Positions 1 through 9,121 of a DNA stretch of 36,566 nt are shown piece by piece. Below the pieces are notes generated by a model. That model was given only the letters and a program-made list of their open reading frames with translations, had not been told where the DNA came from and made no database searches. Source of the DNA: Streptomyces sp. HPF1205. Its GTDB lineage: Bacteria > Actinomycetota > Actinomycetes > Streptomycetales > Streptomycetaceae. Position 1 is the stretch's first letter. The number at the start of each line of letters is the position of its first letter. The position numbers were made by a program, and so were the translations under genes. The stretch lies in NCBI RefSeq assembly GCF_020400825.1, contig NZ_JAINVH010000051.1, positions 1 through 36,566 of the forward strand, given 5' to 3'.

Positions 1-30
1 CGGCCCCGCGCACCACGGCGGCATGGCGCT

Positions 31-145
31 TCACGGCATTCACAGCATTCACATCGTTCACGGCATTCATGTCACGCCAGTCACGGCTTTCATGCCAATC
101 ACGGCATTCACGCCAGGCACGGCATTCGCCGCATTTACGGCAGGT
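31..145. repeat. Degenerate GGCATTCA-type repeats
   Basis: This short non-coding stretch at the window edge holds many imperfect copies of a CACGGCATTCA-like word, for example near 31, 60, 108 and 118, with variants such as AGCATTCA and ATCGTTCA between them. It lies just downstream of the first minus-strand gene. No stable hairpin or open reading frame is convincing, so it looks like slippage-generated simple sequence. Confidence 0.5.
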
Positions 146-740
146 CGTCCGGCCGGGACAGCAGCGGCCGCAGGGCCTCCTGGAGGCGCGCGGTGGTCGC
201 CGTCGTCAGGCCGAAGCGCGCCCGGCGCAGCGTCTGGGCCTCGGTGGCGATCAGGTCGAGGTCGCGCAACTGCCGGCGCAACTCCTCCGCTCGGGCCTCC
301 TCGGGATCGTCGGCGAAGTCGTCGTCCAGCGGGAGGAGGTCGGTCGCCGCCTCGACCGCGTGCCCGCTGACGAACAGCGCGAAGTCGCCGCAGCCGTGCA
401 TGTACGCCTCGGCGGCGTGCAGGACCGCGGCGGCCGCGTGCTCGTCGGCGTCGTCGGGGCCGTCCGGGCCCTCGTTGTGGCAGTAGGGGCCGAGGTAGTA
501 CGTGCCCAGGCCGCGCTTGATCGCGTCGAAGGCCGACGCGTCGCCGAGCGCTCCGGCCCACACCGCTTCCAGCAGCGGGCGCAGGCCCAGCGTGAACTGC
601 CGCCGCTCCTCGGCGGGCAGCGCCTCGTGGGCCAGCATCAGCCGCTGCGCCACGGCGGCGCAGAACACCGCGCGCTCGCCGTCCGAGGCCGACGCCAGCC
701 TGCCGGCCACCGTCGTGTCGAGGTCTTTCCACACGTGCAT
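135..740 (-). CDS. Conserved hypothetical protein, 201 aa
   Basis: This is a soluble, acidic, largely helical protein with no signal peptide or membrane segment. The start at 740 is preferred over the ATG at 749, because the GGGAGG ribosome-binding site sits directly against 749 but at a good 9-nt spacing from 740. The sequence has a central Asp/Glu/Ala-rich stretch (DADEHAAAAVLHAAEAYMHG) and an Asp-rich loop (LPLDDDFADDP). The arrangement loosely recalls the DUF416/YjaG family (an FCAAVAQRL-like segment near the N-terminus), but I cannot assign it with confidence. Codon use is typical of the genome. Function unknown. Confidence 0.75.
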   Translation of the reverse strand: MHVWKDLDTTVAGRLASASDGERAVFCAAVAQRLMLAHEALPAEERRQFTLGLRPLLEAVWAGALGDASAFDAIKRGLGTYYLGPYCHNEGPDGPDDADEHAAAAVLHAAEAYMHGCGDFALFVSGHAVEAATDLLPLDDDFADDPEEARAEELRRQLRDLDLIATEAQTLRRARFGLTTATTARLQEALRPLLSRPDDLP

Positions 741-924
741 CACGGGCATCCTCCCATTCCCCCCGGCCGGGCGGGACGCGGCTCGCCGCCGGGAGCGCCC
801 GGGGTCGACGGGTCCTCCGGGCCGGGCCGCGCCCCGGGGTGGGCCGGTCGCGCTCCTGGGACCGGCCGCGCCCCCGGGACCGGTCGCGCTCCTCGGGGCG
901 GCGCCCGCGCCGCTCGGCCGCCGG

Positions 925-2328
<1,404 letters not shown>

Positions 2329-2400
2329 GAGGGTTTCCTTTCCGATGAAGCGCTGATGCACCGATCATGCGCCTCCGCGGGCCGCGGGCGTCGGGCACCC

Positions 2401-2409
2401 TGTGGACAA
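2401..2409 (-). promoter_or_regulatory. Single consensus DnaA-box-like 9-mer
   Basis: Read on the minus strand, the sequence is TTGTCCACA, the preferred DnaA box of Streptomyces. It lies in the 129-nt gap between the reductase gene and lpdA, upstream of the lpdA start. It is solitary, so it is not an origin; it may be chance or a DnaA regulatory/titration site. Confidence 0.35.
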
Positions 2410-2457
2410 CTCGCCCGGGGGCCGCCCACGCCGGGCGGGCGGCGGCCCCGCGCGCCG

Positions 2458-3099
2458 CTAGTAGCCCACCGTGAAGCGCCGGTTGAGGTGCCGAGGGGTC
2501 TCGATCTCGTCGACCAGCGCCACCGCGAAGTCCTCGTACGACAGGCGCGCCTGACCGTCCTCGCCGGCCACCGGGTGGTCCAGGGCGGTGCGGTACGTGC
2601 CCCGCCGCTCGCCGGGCGCGAAGTGGACCGGCGGCGGCGAGACGTAGGTCCACGTCACGCCCTCGCAGGCGCGGTAGGCGTCCAGGGCCGCGATCTGCCC
2701 GGCGGCCGAGTCGCGGAAGGCGGGCGGGAAGCCGGGCGCGTCGAAGATCCGCACCCCCTGCTCGTCCAGCAGGCTCGCGCCGCCGCCCATGTGCACGATC
2801 CGCGGGCCGCCGGGGCCCAGGGCGCGGACCGCGTCGACCACCACGCCGACCGCCTCCGCGTACAGCCCCGGGTCGGAGCCGCCGACGGTCAGCACGAGCG
2901 CGTCGGCCTCCTTGGCGAGCGCGGTGACGACGACGGGGTCGAGGACGTCGCCGCCGACCGCCCGCACCCCGGCGGGCAGCGCCGTCAGCCGCCCGGGATC
3001 GCGGGCCACGGCCGTCACCTGGTGGCCGCGCGCGGCGGCCTCGGCCACCACACGGACACCGGCGCGCCCGGCCGCCCCGAAGACCACGATCCTGCTCAT
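2458..3099 (-). CDS. NAD(P)-binding NmrA/YhfK-type reductase
   Basis: This 213-aa atypical short-chain dehydrogenase-like protein has a single Rossmann domain. The N-terminus MSRIVVFGAAGRAGVRVVAE carries the GxxGxxG dinucleotide-binding motif, followed by a basic patch (AVARDPGRL) that often marks NADP(H) preference. A canonical YxxxK pair is not obvious, so catalysis cannot be assumed; many relatives are NADPH sensors or quinone/flavin reductases. The central WTYVSPPPVHF segment is typical of the NmrA-like family found in actinobacteria. The ATG at 3099 is preceded by GGGAGCC. It lies 129 nt upstream of lpdA on the same strand, but a functional link is not evident. Substrate unknown. Confidence 0.85.
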   Translation of the reverse strand: MSRIVVFGAAGRAGVRVVAEAAARGHQVTAVARDPGRLTALPAGVRAVGGDVLDPVVVTALAKEADALVLTVGGSDPGLYAEAVGVVVDAVRALGPGGPRIVHMGGGASLLDEQGVRIFDAPGFPPAFRDSAAGQIAALDAYRACEGVTWTYVSPPPVHFAPGERRGTYRTALDHPVAGEDGQARLSYEDFAVALVDEIETPRHLNRRFTVGY

Positions 3100-3253
3100 G
3101 CCCGGCTCCCGTCAGACGCTGCCACGTGTCCCGGCCATCCTCCCCCGGCCCCGCGGCGGCCGGGTCGGGGGCTGCCCCGCACGGGTGACGGGCGCGGCGC
3201 CGAACCTCGCCACCCGTTGACGTGCTTCCCCCAGCCAGGCGCTTCCCGCACTT

Positions 3254-3277
3254 CACCCGCGCCTATAGACGCGGGTG
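3254..3277. terminator. Hairpin at the 3' end of the spermidine-synthase-like gene
   Basis: CACCCGCG (3254-3261) pairs perfectly with CGCGGGTG (3270-3277) across an 8-nt loop CCTATAGA. It overlaps the stop codon of the minus-strand gene ending at 3263. There is no T-tract, as is usual for Streptomyces terminators. Confidence 0.55.
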
Positions 3278-5074
3278 GAGCAGAGTTGACGGCGGGACGT
3301 GGCCCGTCGGCCGCGGGACGGGGGCGGTGGTCCGCACCGGCGGGAGGGGGGTGCCGGTACGGGCGGCGAGTACGAACGTCCAGGCGGTGGCGGGCTGCTG
3401 CTGCCGGGGGGCGGCGCAGCTGGGGTCACCGGCCCGGTAGGCGTCGGAGTGCAGGCCCACCGCGGCCAGGGTCGCGCGCAGCGTCCACAGGGTGTGGACG
3501 GAGCCGCCGGCCGGGAGCGCGATCCGCCCGCCGGGGGCCAGGGCCCGCGCGGCCAGCCCGTAGAACTCCTCCGAGTACAGCTTCGCGGCGGCCGAGATGC
3601 CGGAACCGGGCAGGTCGGCGACGATCAGGTCGTAAGGGCGCCGTGCGCTGTCCCGCCCGCGCAGCCAGTCGAACAGGTCGGCGCGGACGGCACGGACCCT
3701 GGGGTCCGCGAAGGCGTGCCCGTTGAGGGCGGACAGCGCCGGGTCGGTCCGGGCCAGCCGTATCAGCGCCGCGTCCGGGTCGACCACCGTGACCGACCGC
3801 ACACCGGCGTACCGCAGCACCCGGTGCGCGGTCAGCCCGTCACCGCCGCCGAGAACCAGGACACGGGCGGGACCCGAGGCAGGGGCAGAGGCAGGACCCG
3901 AGGCAGGGGCAGGGGCGGAGGCGCGAGCGGAGGTGACGGCAGGGCCGGCGGGAGGGACAGCGGCGCTCGCGGTGGCGCTGGCAGCGGACGGGACGGGGGC
4001 GGCCGGGGGCTTCGCGGGGGTGCCGGTTGAAGCATTGGCGGGCGTGCGGGGTCGCGTACCGGCGTACGGGAGGGCTCGCGCGCCGCCCCCGGGGGTCATC
4101 GCCGGGTCGACCAGGGCGCGTTGGTAGCGCGCGGCGTCGCCGCCGCAGGCGCGCAGCCGGCCGTCGAGGAAGAGCCGCAAATCGTTGGCGGCGGCGGCGC
4201 TGCCGCGGCCGGTGAGCACGATCTGGTGCACCCGGCTCTGCTCGGCCACTCGCACCTGGCCCCCGTACACGGCCCGCCGGGAGGCCCGTTCGAAGGGGCC
4301 GGCGGCCGCCGCGGCGGCGCCCAGGACGGCCAGGACCAGCACGTTCGCCAGCAGCAGCCGGCCCCGGGCGGGTATGGACAGGTCGCCGCGGAACAGCCAC
4401 AGCACGGTGGCGCCGCCGGCCACCGCGTTGACGACTCCGGTGGCCAGCGCGCCCGTCAACTGCCCGAAGCACGGCAGCAGCAGGAAGGGGAAGGCCAGCC
4501 CGCCGGCCAGCGCGCCCACGTAGTCCGCGGCGAACAGGTCCGCGACCGCGCCCCCCGCGTCCTGCCGGCGGATCCGCTGCACCAGGGTCATCAGCAGCGG
4601 CACCTCGGCCCCGATGAGCAGCCCGATCGCGAACGCGCAGCCGACCATGGCCGGCCTGGCCTGCCCGTACCAGGCGAAGCAGGCGTAGAGCGCCATCACC
4701 GACAGCCCGCCGACCAGCGCGAGGGCGGCCTCGACGGCCGCGAAGGCGACCGCCGCCCTGGCCCGCAGCCGCTTGGCCAGCAGCGACCCGCACCCCATGG
4801 CGAACACCATCACGGACAGGACCACCGACGCCTGGGTGACCGAGTCCCCGACCAGGTAGGAGGCCAGGGCCACCAGTTCCAGCTCGTACACCAGGCCGCA
4901 GGCGGCGCAGACGAAGACGGCGGCCAGCACGAGGGCGCGCGCGGCGGCGGCCGGCACGGGCAGGGCGGGGCGGTCCCGGATTCCGGTACGGGGACGGGGA
5001 CGGTTGCCGGGCCCGCCGTCCGCCTCGCCCTCTGTCCCGGCTGCCCGGGCCGTACGGCCACGCTGGTCGATCAT
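3263..5074 (-). CDS. Membrane-anchored spermidine-synthase-like protein
   Basis: This 603-aa two-part protein belongs to the family of polyamine aminopropyltransferases with an N-terminal membrane domain. Roughly residues 40-260 contain about seven hydrophobic helices (for example AVFVCAACGLVYELELVALA). The C-terminal half has the SAM-binding fold, with motif I as LVLGGGDG and a post-motif acidic TVVDPD. The LIVADLPG segment corresponds to the catalytic Asp region of SpeE. A run of about 60 Ala/Pro/Ser/Thr residues is inserted immediately before motif I, between the substrate-loop part and the nucleotide-binding part, which is unusual. The next gene upstream on the same strand encodes DUF2617, a pairing I recall from other actinomycetes. 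The C-terminus is also Pro-rich. Real aminopropyl transfer is unproven. Confidence 0.88.
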   Translation of the reverse strand: MIDQRGRTARAAGTEGEADGGPGNRPRPRTGIRDRPALPVPAAAARALVLAAVFVCAACGLVYELELVALASYLVGDSVTQASVVLSVMVFAMGCGSLLAKRLRARAAVAFAAVEAALALVGGLSVMALYACFAWYGQARPAMVGCAFAIGLLIGAEVPLLMTLVQRIRRQDAGGAVADLFAADYVGALAGGLAFPFLLLPCFGQLTGALATGVVNAVAGGATVLWLFRGDLSIPARGRLLLANVLVLAVLGAAAAAAGPFERASRRAVYGGQVRVAEQSRVHQIVLTGRGSAAAANDLRLFLDGRLRACGGDAARYQRALVDPAMTPGGGARALPYAGTRPRTPANASTGTPAKPPAAPVPSAASATASAAVPPAGPAVTSARASAPAPASGPASAPASGPARVLVLGGGDGLTAHRVLRYAGVRSVTVVDPDAALIRLARTDPALSALNGHAFADPRVRAVRADLFDWLRGRDSARRPYDLIVADLPGSGISAAAKLYSEEFYGLAARALAPGGRIALPAGGSVHTLWTLRATLAAVGLHSDAYRAGDPSCAAPRQQQPATAWTFVLAARTGTPLPPVRTTAPVPRPTGHVPPSTLLHPRL

Positions 5075-5233
5075 GAGGGCACGCTATGTCAGGTCCGGAC
5101 ACCAGCCAGTCACCCACAGGGGTGTAATCGGTGTGCCAAACCCGCGCGTTGGGGCGCGTACGAGCGGCGCGCCGCCCCCACGAGCCCCCGTACAAGCGGC
5201 CAACGCGCCGTCGGGTCACGGTGGTCGGACCAC

Positions 5234-5352
5234 GCTCCGGGCCGCGGGCCCCATCAGGCTCCGGGCCGCGGGCCCCCGCCGTGCTCGGGCCGCGGGCCCC
5301 ATCAGGCTCCGGGCCGCGGGCCCCCGCCGTGCTCGGGCCGCGGGCCCCGCCG
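5234..5352. repeat. 48-bp GC-rich tandem repeat
   Basis: Two near-perfect 48-bp units (5251-5298 and 5299-5346) with partial flanking copies each contain two GGGCCGCGGGCCC palindromes, spaced about 24 bp. The array fills the 295-nt gap between the DUF2617 gene and the spermidine-synthase-like gene. The palindromic cores could form hairpins that uncouple the two genes transcriptionally. No gene is seen in this gap. Confidence 0.8.
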
Positions 5353-5369
5353 GGGCCCCCGTCGCGGGC

Positions 5370-5900
5370 TCACGCGGTCGCTGCCGCCGCGCTCACCCTC
5401 GTCCGGGTCGTCACCAGCCGGCCCTCCTGCGGGTAGGCGTGCCAGGTGCGCCAGCGCACGCTTCCCTCCTCGCACTGCACGAGCATCGCGGTGAAGGCGT
5501 TCGGATCGCCCGGGAACGTCCCGGCCAGCCCCCGCGGATGATCGGTCACCAGCGCGAGCAGCTCCTGCGCGCGGGCCGCGAACGAGCGGCGCGACAAGCT
5601 CTCGATCCTCGCCCCGAACTCGTAGTCCCAGGCGCCGATCCGCCGGGCGACCCCGTAGGGCAGCGGCGCCTGGCTGCCCGGCAGGCACGCCACCGTTTCC
5701 GAGCAGTGGCCCGGCCCGGCGTCGACCAGCACCTGGTGCGAAGCGCCCAGCAGCCGTAATTCGACCTGGGCACGCAGTCCGCGCCCGTCGCCCACCTCCA
5801 GGTCGAGCACGGCCAGCGCGGGCAGCGCTGCCCTCCCGAGCGCCCAGGCGAGGTCGCCCGCGCGGGTATCGGTGTAAGCGGTGTTGAGGGTGGTGAGCAT
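5370..5900 (-). CDS. DUF2617 family protein
   Basis: This is a small cytosolic protein of 176 residues of unknown biochemical role. The N-terminus MLTTLNTAYTDTRAGDLAW, the central LLGASHQV segment, the SETVACLPG motif, and the C-terminal WHAYPQEGRLVTTRTRV segment together are characteristic of the DUF2617 family of actinobacteria. The ATG at 5900 is chosen because GGAG lies 8 nt upstream and the conserved family N-terminus begins there; an in-frame ATG at 5915 is less likely. The downstream same-strand gene is the spermidine-synthase-like membrane protein, which suggests a shared, possibly envelope- or polyamine-related function, but this is guilt by association only. Confidence 0.9.
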   Translation of the reverse strand: MLTTLNTAYTDTRAGDLAWALGRAALPALAVLDLEVGDGRGLRAQVELRLLGASHQVLVDAGPGHCSETVACLPGSQAPLPYGVARRIGAWDYEFGARIESLSRRSFAARAQELLALVTDHPRGLAGTFPGDPNAFTAMLVQCEEGSVRWRTWHAYPQEGRLVTTRTRVSAAAATA

Positions 5901-6032
5901 GGATGGGCTCCGCAAGCGCGCAGTGGGGCAGTGAGGACACGGGGTCTGAGCACGCGGGGGGAAGGTGTCCGACTCGCATCCGCCTCGGGCCCGCCCCAGG
6001 AGAGCGCGCCTGCTCGCGCCCTTGCGTGGGGT

Positions 6033-6046
6033 CCACGGATCCGTGG
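6033..6046. promoter_or_regulatory. 14-bp perfect palindrome in divergent intergenic region
   Basis: CCACGGATCCGTGG reads identically on both strands. It lies between the divergent DUF2617 and aminotransferase genes, 133 nt upstream of the DUF2617 start. It is a candidate operator for an unidentified dimeric regulator. Confidence 0.4.
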
Positions 6047-6071
6047 CGGGATCCGACAGCTACCGAATCAC

Positions 6072-6197
6072 GAACCGCGAGGGTTCATCGGCCTTTTTAC
6101 CCATCCGTGTCCACTTTCCATCCTTTGGAGCGCTTACGAGCGCGGGCGCTCGTTTTTGACCGTCGGACGATCACTACCGCCCGCCGAATGGGCGGGC
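6072..6197 (+). promoter_or_regulatory. Three-hairpin leader, possible attenuator
   Basis: Three successive hairpins precede the aminotransferase. The first is GAACC/GGTTC (6072-6086), followed after 6 nt by five Ts. The second is ACGAGCGC/GCGCTCGT (6136-6153) with four more Ts running directly off the stem, a textbook intrinsic terminator shape that is rare in Streptomyces. The third is GCCCGCC/GGCGGGC (6179-6197). No plus-strand gene lies upstream that would need terminating, so premature termination within the aminotransferase leader is possible. The rest of the 415-nt gap (5901-6315) shows no gene. Confidence 0.45.
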
Positions 6198-6315
6198 CCG
6201 ACCGTCCACGGTGTCCATGTCTCACCGGACGCTCGTCCGCGCCCGCCCCGCTTGTCCCGGTGGCGGCCGGGCCGGAGGATGGCACGAGCATCGAACCGCG
6301 TGAGGAGCCGCCGTC

Positions 6316-7491
6316 ATGAGCGCGAGGCCACTGCTGAACCGCAGGCTGGAAGGCCTGGGCACGACGATCTTCGCCGAGATGTCGGCACTGGCCGTCGCGA
6401 CCGGGGCGATCAACCTCGGCCAGGGCTTCCCCGACACCGACGGCCCGCGGTCGGTGCGCGAGGCCGCCGTCCGCGCCCTGCGCGACGGCCGCGGCAACCA
6501 GTACCCGCCCGGTCCCGGCGTCCCCGAACTGCGCACCGCCGTCGCCGAGCACCAAAAGCGCTTCCACGGCCTGTCCTTCGACCCCGACACCGAGGTGCTG
6601 GTCACCGCGGGGGCCACGGAGGCCATCGCGGCAGCGATGCTGGCCCTGCTGGAGCCGGGGGACGAGGTGATCGCCTTCGAGCCGTTCTACGACTCCTACG
6701 CGGCGAGCATCGCGATGGCCGGCGGGGTACGGGTCCCCCTCACCCTCCACGCCCCCGATTTCCGCCCCGACCTGGACGCCCTGCGCGCCGCGATCACCCC
6801 CCGCACCCGCCTGCTCCTGCTCAACTCCCCCCACAACCCCACCGGCATGGTCCTGACGCCAGCCGAACTCGCCGCCCTCGCCGAACTCGCCGTCGCCCAC
6901 GATCTCCTCGTCGTCACCGACGAGGTCTACGAGCACGTGACGTTCGACGGCGCGACCCACACCCCGCTGATCTCCCTGCCGGGCATGCGCGAGCGCACGG
7001 TCTCCATCTCCTCGGCGGGAAAGACGTTCTCCTTCACCGGCTGGAAGGTCGGCTGGGTCACCGGCTGCCCGGAACTGGTCGCGGCGGTCCGCACCGCCAA
7101 GCAGTTCCTCACGTACGTCGCCTCGGGCCCCTTCCAGTACGCGGTCGCCGAGGCCCTGGCCCTGCCCGACACGTACTACGACTCCCTGCGCACCGACCTC
7201 CAGGCCAAACGCGACCTCCTCGCCGCCGGCCTGACCGACGCCGGCTTCACCGTGTACCGGCCCCGGGGCACCTACTTCCTCACCACCGACATCGCCGAAC
7301 TCGCCCCCGGCACCGACGCGTTGACCTTCTGCCGCCAGTTGCCCGAGCGCTGCGGAGTCGTCGCCATCCCCAACTCCGTCTTCCACGACCACCCCACCGC
7401 CGGCCGCACCCAGGTCCGCTTCGCCTTCTGCAAGCAACCCCACGTCCTGGCCGAAGCCGCCGACCGCCTGCGAAAGGCGTTCGCGCGCTGA
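6316..7491 (+). CDS. PLP-dependent class I aminotransferase, DapC-like
   Basis: This 391-aa fold-type I aminotransferase begins with FAEMSALAVATGAINLGQGFPD, and NSPHNPTG forms part of the PLP/substrate pocket. The lysine that forms the Schiff base is in SAGKTFSFTGWKVGW, and the distal RFAFCK segment provides the carboxylate-binding Arg. It resembles Mycobacterium DapC (N-succinyldiaminopimelate aminotransferase) and the methionine/kynurenine aminotransferase group (YbdL/KAT), which cannot be separated by eye. No other lysine-pathway gene is adjacent. The ATG is 9 nt after GAGGAG. Codons 246-263 (7053-7104) are duplicated 1.6 kb downstream as a non-coding fragment. It is convergent with the pseudogene at 7585. 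Confidence 0.92.
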   Translation: MSARPLLNRRLEGLGTTIFAEMSALAVATGAINLGQGFPDTDGPRSVREAAVRALRDGRGNQYPPGPGVPELRTAVAEHQKRFHGLSFDPDTEVLVTAGATEAIAAAMLALLEPGDEVIAFEPFYDSYAASIAMAGGVRVPLTLHAPDFRPDLDALRAAITPRTRLLLLNSPHNPTGMVLTPAELAALAELAVAHDLLVVTDEVYEHVTFDGATHTPLISLPGMRERTVSISSAGKTFSFTGWKVGWVTGCPELVAAVRTAKQFLTYVASGPFQYAVAEALALPDTYYDSLRTDLQAKRDLLAAGLTDAGFTVYRPRGTYFLTTDIAELAPGTDALTFCRQLPERCGVVAIPNSVFHDHPTAGRTQVRFAFCKQPHVLAEAADRLRKAFAR

Positions 7492-7584
7492 TTTCCCGAA
7501 CGGCGCCCGGCCCACAACCGCGCGCAGGACGCCGACCAATGCCTTCACCAGCCGCGGAATGCGCTGCCCCGTCCCGTATGCCGG

Positions 7585-8499
7585 TCACCTCCAAGCGCCG
7601 ATGAGGTCCTCGGGCGTCAGGCTGAGGATGCCTTGAGCGGTGCATCTGCTGCGGGCGACGGCAAGAAGCGGAGTGGAGTCGTCGGCCCCGGGCAACTGGC
7701 CGCGATGCTTGATGAGACGGGCGAGGTCACGGTGGTCGAAACTCGCGTTTTCCAGCCACTTGACGGAGCCGACGAAGGTGATCGTCTTGGCGATGGGGGA
7801 GCGGTCCGCACCCACGAGGTCGATTTCCGGATCGTTCGTGCGGGTCCAGTAGCCACCGATCACATGTGTGTCCTCGGGCAACCGCTCATCGGTCAGGCGC
7901 CACAACGCTTCGCGGATTACGGGTTCGACGGCCCGGCCACGCCACGACGTCCACCTGGTGCGGATGGACTCGAGGACACGGTCGCCGCGGCCTCGTTCGA
8001 TCACGGGGATGCCAGGACCGACGAACGACAGCCAGAAGCGCAGGTAGGGGTCGTCGATGCGGTAGCGCGTCTCACGACTGGGCCTGGTGGACAGGGGAAG
8101 ATCCGCCGCGACCATGCGGCGCGTGGTGAGAAGTTCCAGGGAACGTTTCACAGAGCCCGGGTTGAGGTCGCCGGCCGCCCTGCCGATGAGGGTGAAAGTG
8201 CGCTCCCCGTGGCCGATGGCGCTCAGGACGGTACGGGCTTGGGCCTCGGTGGGAAACTCCGCGGCCAGGGTGCGCTCACCGCTGACAAGCAAGGCCGATG
8301 TGGGACTGAGCAGAGCGTGTTCGAGGTACTCCCACAACGTGCTGCCGTGCGGCCACTCCTCAAGGATGAGCGGCAGTCCGCCGGAAACCAGGTAGGCATC
8401 GAAAGCGTCCGCGGGCTCCAGGCCCAGCATCGTGGCAACCTCGGCCGGATTGAGCGGAGGAACGAAGGCGCAGCTCGGTGCGCCGTCCCACGAATCCAT
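7585..8499 (-). pseudogene. 5'-truncated DUF234-type ATPase
   Basis: The readable 304 residues correspond to the C-terminal two thirds of the archaeal-type DEXX-box ATPases that carry a winged-helix and a DUF234 domain. Recognisable parts are YLVSGGLPLILEEW, a helix-turn-helix-like AAGDLNPGSVKRSLELL, the hallmark YRIDDPYLRFWLSFVGP, the GRAVEPVIREALWRL segment, and a DUF234 nuclease-like ending with DPEIDLVG and FVGSVKWL. The N-terminal P-loop module (about 170 residues with Walker A/B) is missing: a TAG codon directly precedes the first ATG, and no P-loop continuation in any frame was convincing. It is probably an inactive remnant, though a stand-alone nuclease-like domain cannot be excluded. 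Confidence 0.75.
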
Positions 8500-8836
8500 C
8501 TATCCCCGGGACACCTCGAAGATCCGATCACCAGTTACTCGAAGAAACTTTCTCACATGAAAGTCTCTTCCATGCAAGTATGCCATCCACTGGTCGGGAA
8601 CCACATAACCAACGCTCCCGAAACTCTGGAGAAATAGGCAGATGAACGAGAGGTGGCCTGGGTCACCGGGCGCCCGGAACTGGTCGCGGCGGTCCGCACC
8701 GCCAAGCAGTGCACCCGCCTGACCGTCCAACCGGCGGCAGGAGCCGCACCAGGGAGGCCGCCGACCAGTAGAACCGCGGGGAGCCGACGCTCGATGGAGG
8801 CCAGGCGCGGAGCGACGGCCACCACATACATCACCC
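8500..8836. other. Gene-free decayed junction region
   Basis: No intact gene is visible between the truncated ATPase and the antitoxin gene. The region holds a relatively AT-rich stretch (about 8520-8645), then the 52-nt aminotransferase fragment at 8658-8709. After that, a minus-strand frame reads VLLVGGLPG, which faintly resembles a P-loop kinase start but lacks the GKS/T. It looks like scar tissue from several rearrangements. Confidence 0.5.
8658..8709 (+). repeat. 52-nt duplicated fragment of the aminotransferase gene
   Basis: This segment matches 7053-7104 of the aminotransferase gene at 50 of 52 positions, in direct orientation and 1605 bp apart. In frame it still reads WVTGRPELVAAVRTAKQ, versus WVTGCPELVAAVRTAKQ in the gene. 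Similarity stops abruptly on both sides. It is the sister scrap of the real gene, not part of a gene itself. Confidence 0.9.
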
Positions 8837-8863
8837 TGGTACATGACCTACTCTTGGTACATG
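8837..8863 (+). promoter_or_regulatory. Probable vapBC promoter/operator
   Basis: Two exact direct copies of TGGTACATG (8837-8845 and 8855-8863) have an 18-bp period and flank a TACTCT -10-like hexamer (8849-8854). The second copy contains the proposed ATG. With the -10 only 6 nt from that ATG and no Shine-Dalgarno sequence, the mRNA is probably leaderless, and the repeats are a natural autoregulatory site for the RHH antitoxin. Confidence 0.5.
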
Positions 8864-9121
8864 TCGATGAAGCGGACGAACGTCTACGCGGACCCCGAAG
8901 ACCTCGCCATCATCAAGGAAGCCGCCGCTCGCCGGGGCATCAGCGAGGCCGAGATCATCCGCCAGGGCATCCATCTCGCGGCCATGGCGAACCGCGTATG
9001 GGATGAGCCTTTGTTCTCCCGCACCTTCAGCGGTCCCGGCCGTACGCCGTCCAAGGAGGCCGTACGGGACACCGTGGCCGACGCCGCCCAAAGGGAATGC
9101 GAGTCCGAGACCCCCTCATGA
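8861..9121 (+). CDS. Ribbon-helix-helix antitoxin, VapB-like
   Basis: This 86-aa protein has an N-terminal ribbon-helix-helix DNA-binding domain. The strand KRTNVYADPEDLAIIKEAAARRGISEAEIIRQGI has the CopG/Arc pattern of a short beta strand followed by two helices. A flexible C-terminal tail of about 40 residues with FSRTFSGPG would wrap the toxin. The start is placed at 8861 (MSMKR); an in-frame ATG at 8867 is equally possible and one at 8843 less so. Neither has a ribosome-binding site. The stop codon overlaps the toxin's start (ATGA), so the two genes are translationally coupled, as is usual for type II toxin-antitoxin pairs. It likely represses its own operon through the repeats at its 5' end. 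Confidence 0.85.
   Translation: MSMKRTNVYADPEDLAIIKEAAARRGISEAEIIRQGIHLAAMANRVWDEPLFSRTFSGPGRTPSKEAVRDTVADAAQRECESETPS

Noticed and set aside
2401..2409. Replication origin
   Set aside because: There is only one DnaA-type 9-mer, with no cluster of boxes, no AT-rich unwinding element and no dnaA/dnaN genes.
7053..8709. attL/attR of an integrated element, using the 52-bp direct repeat as core
   Set aside because: There is no integrase or tRNA gene, the repeat lies in mid-gene, and the sequence after the second copy does not continue the aminotransferase.
8553..8834. A P-loop kinase remnant (VLLVGGLPG)
   Set aside because: The GK(S/T) that should follow is absent and no further similarity continues; too weak to annotate as a gene.
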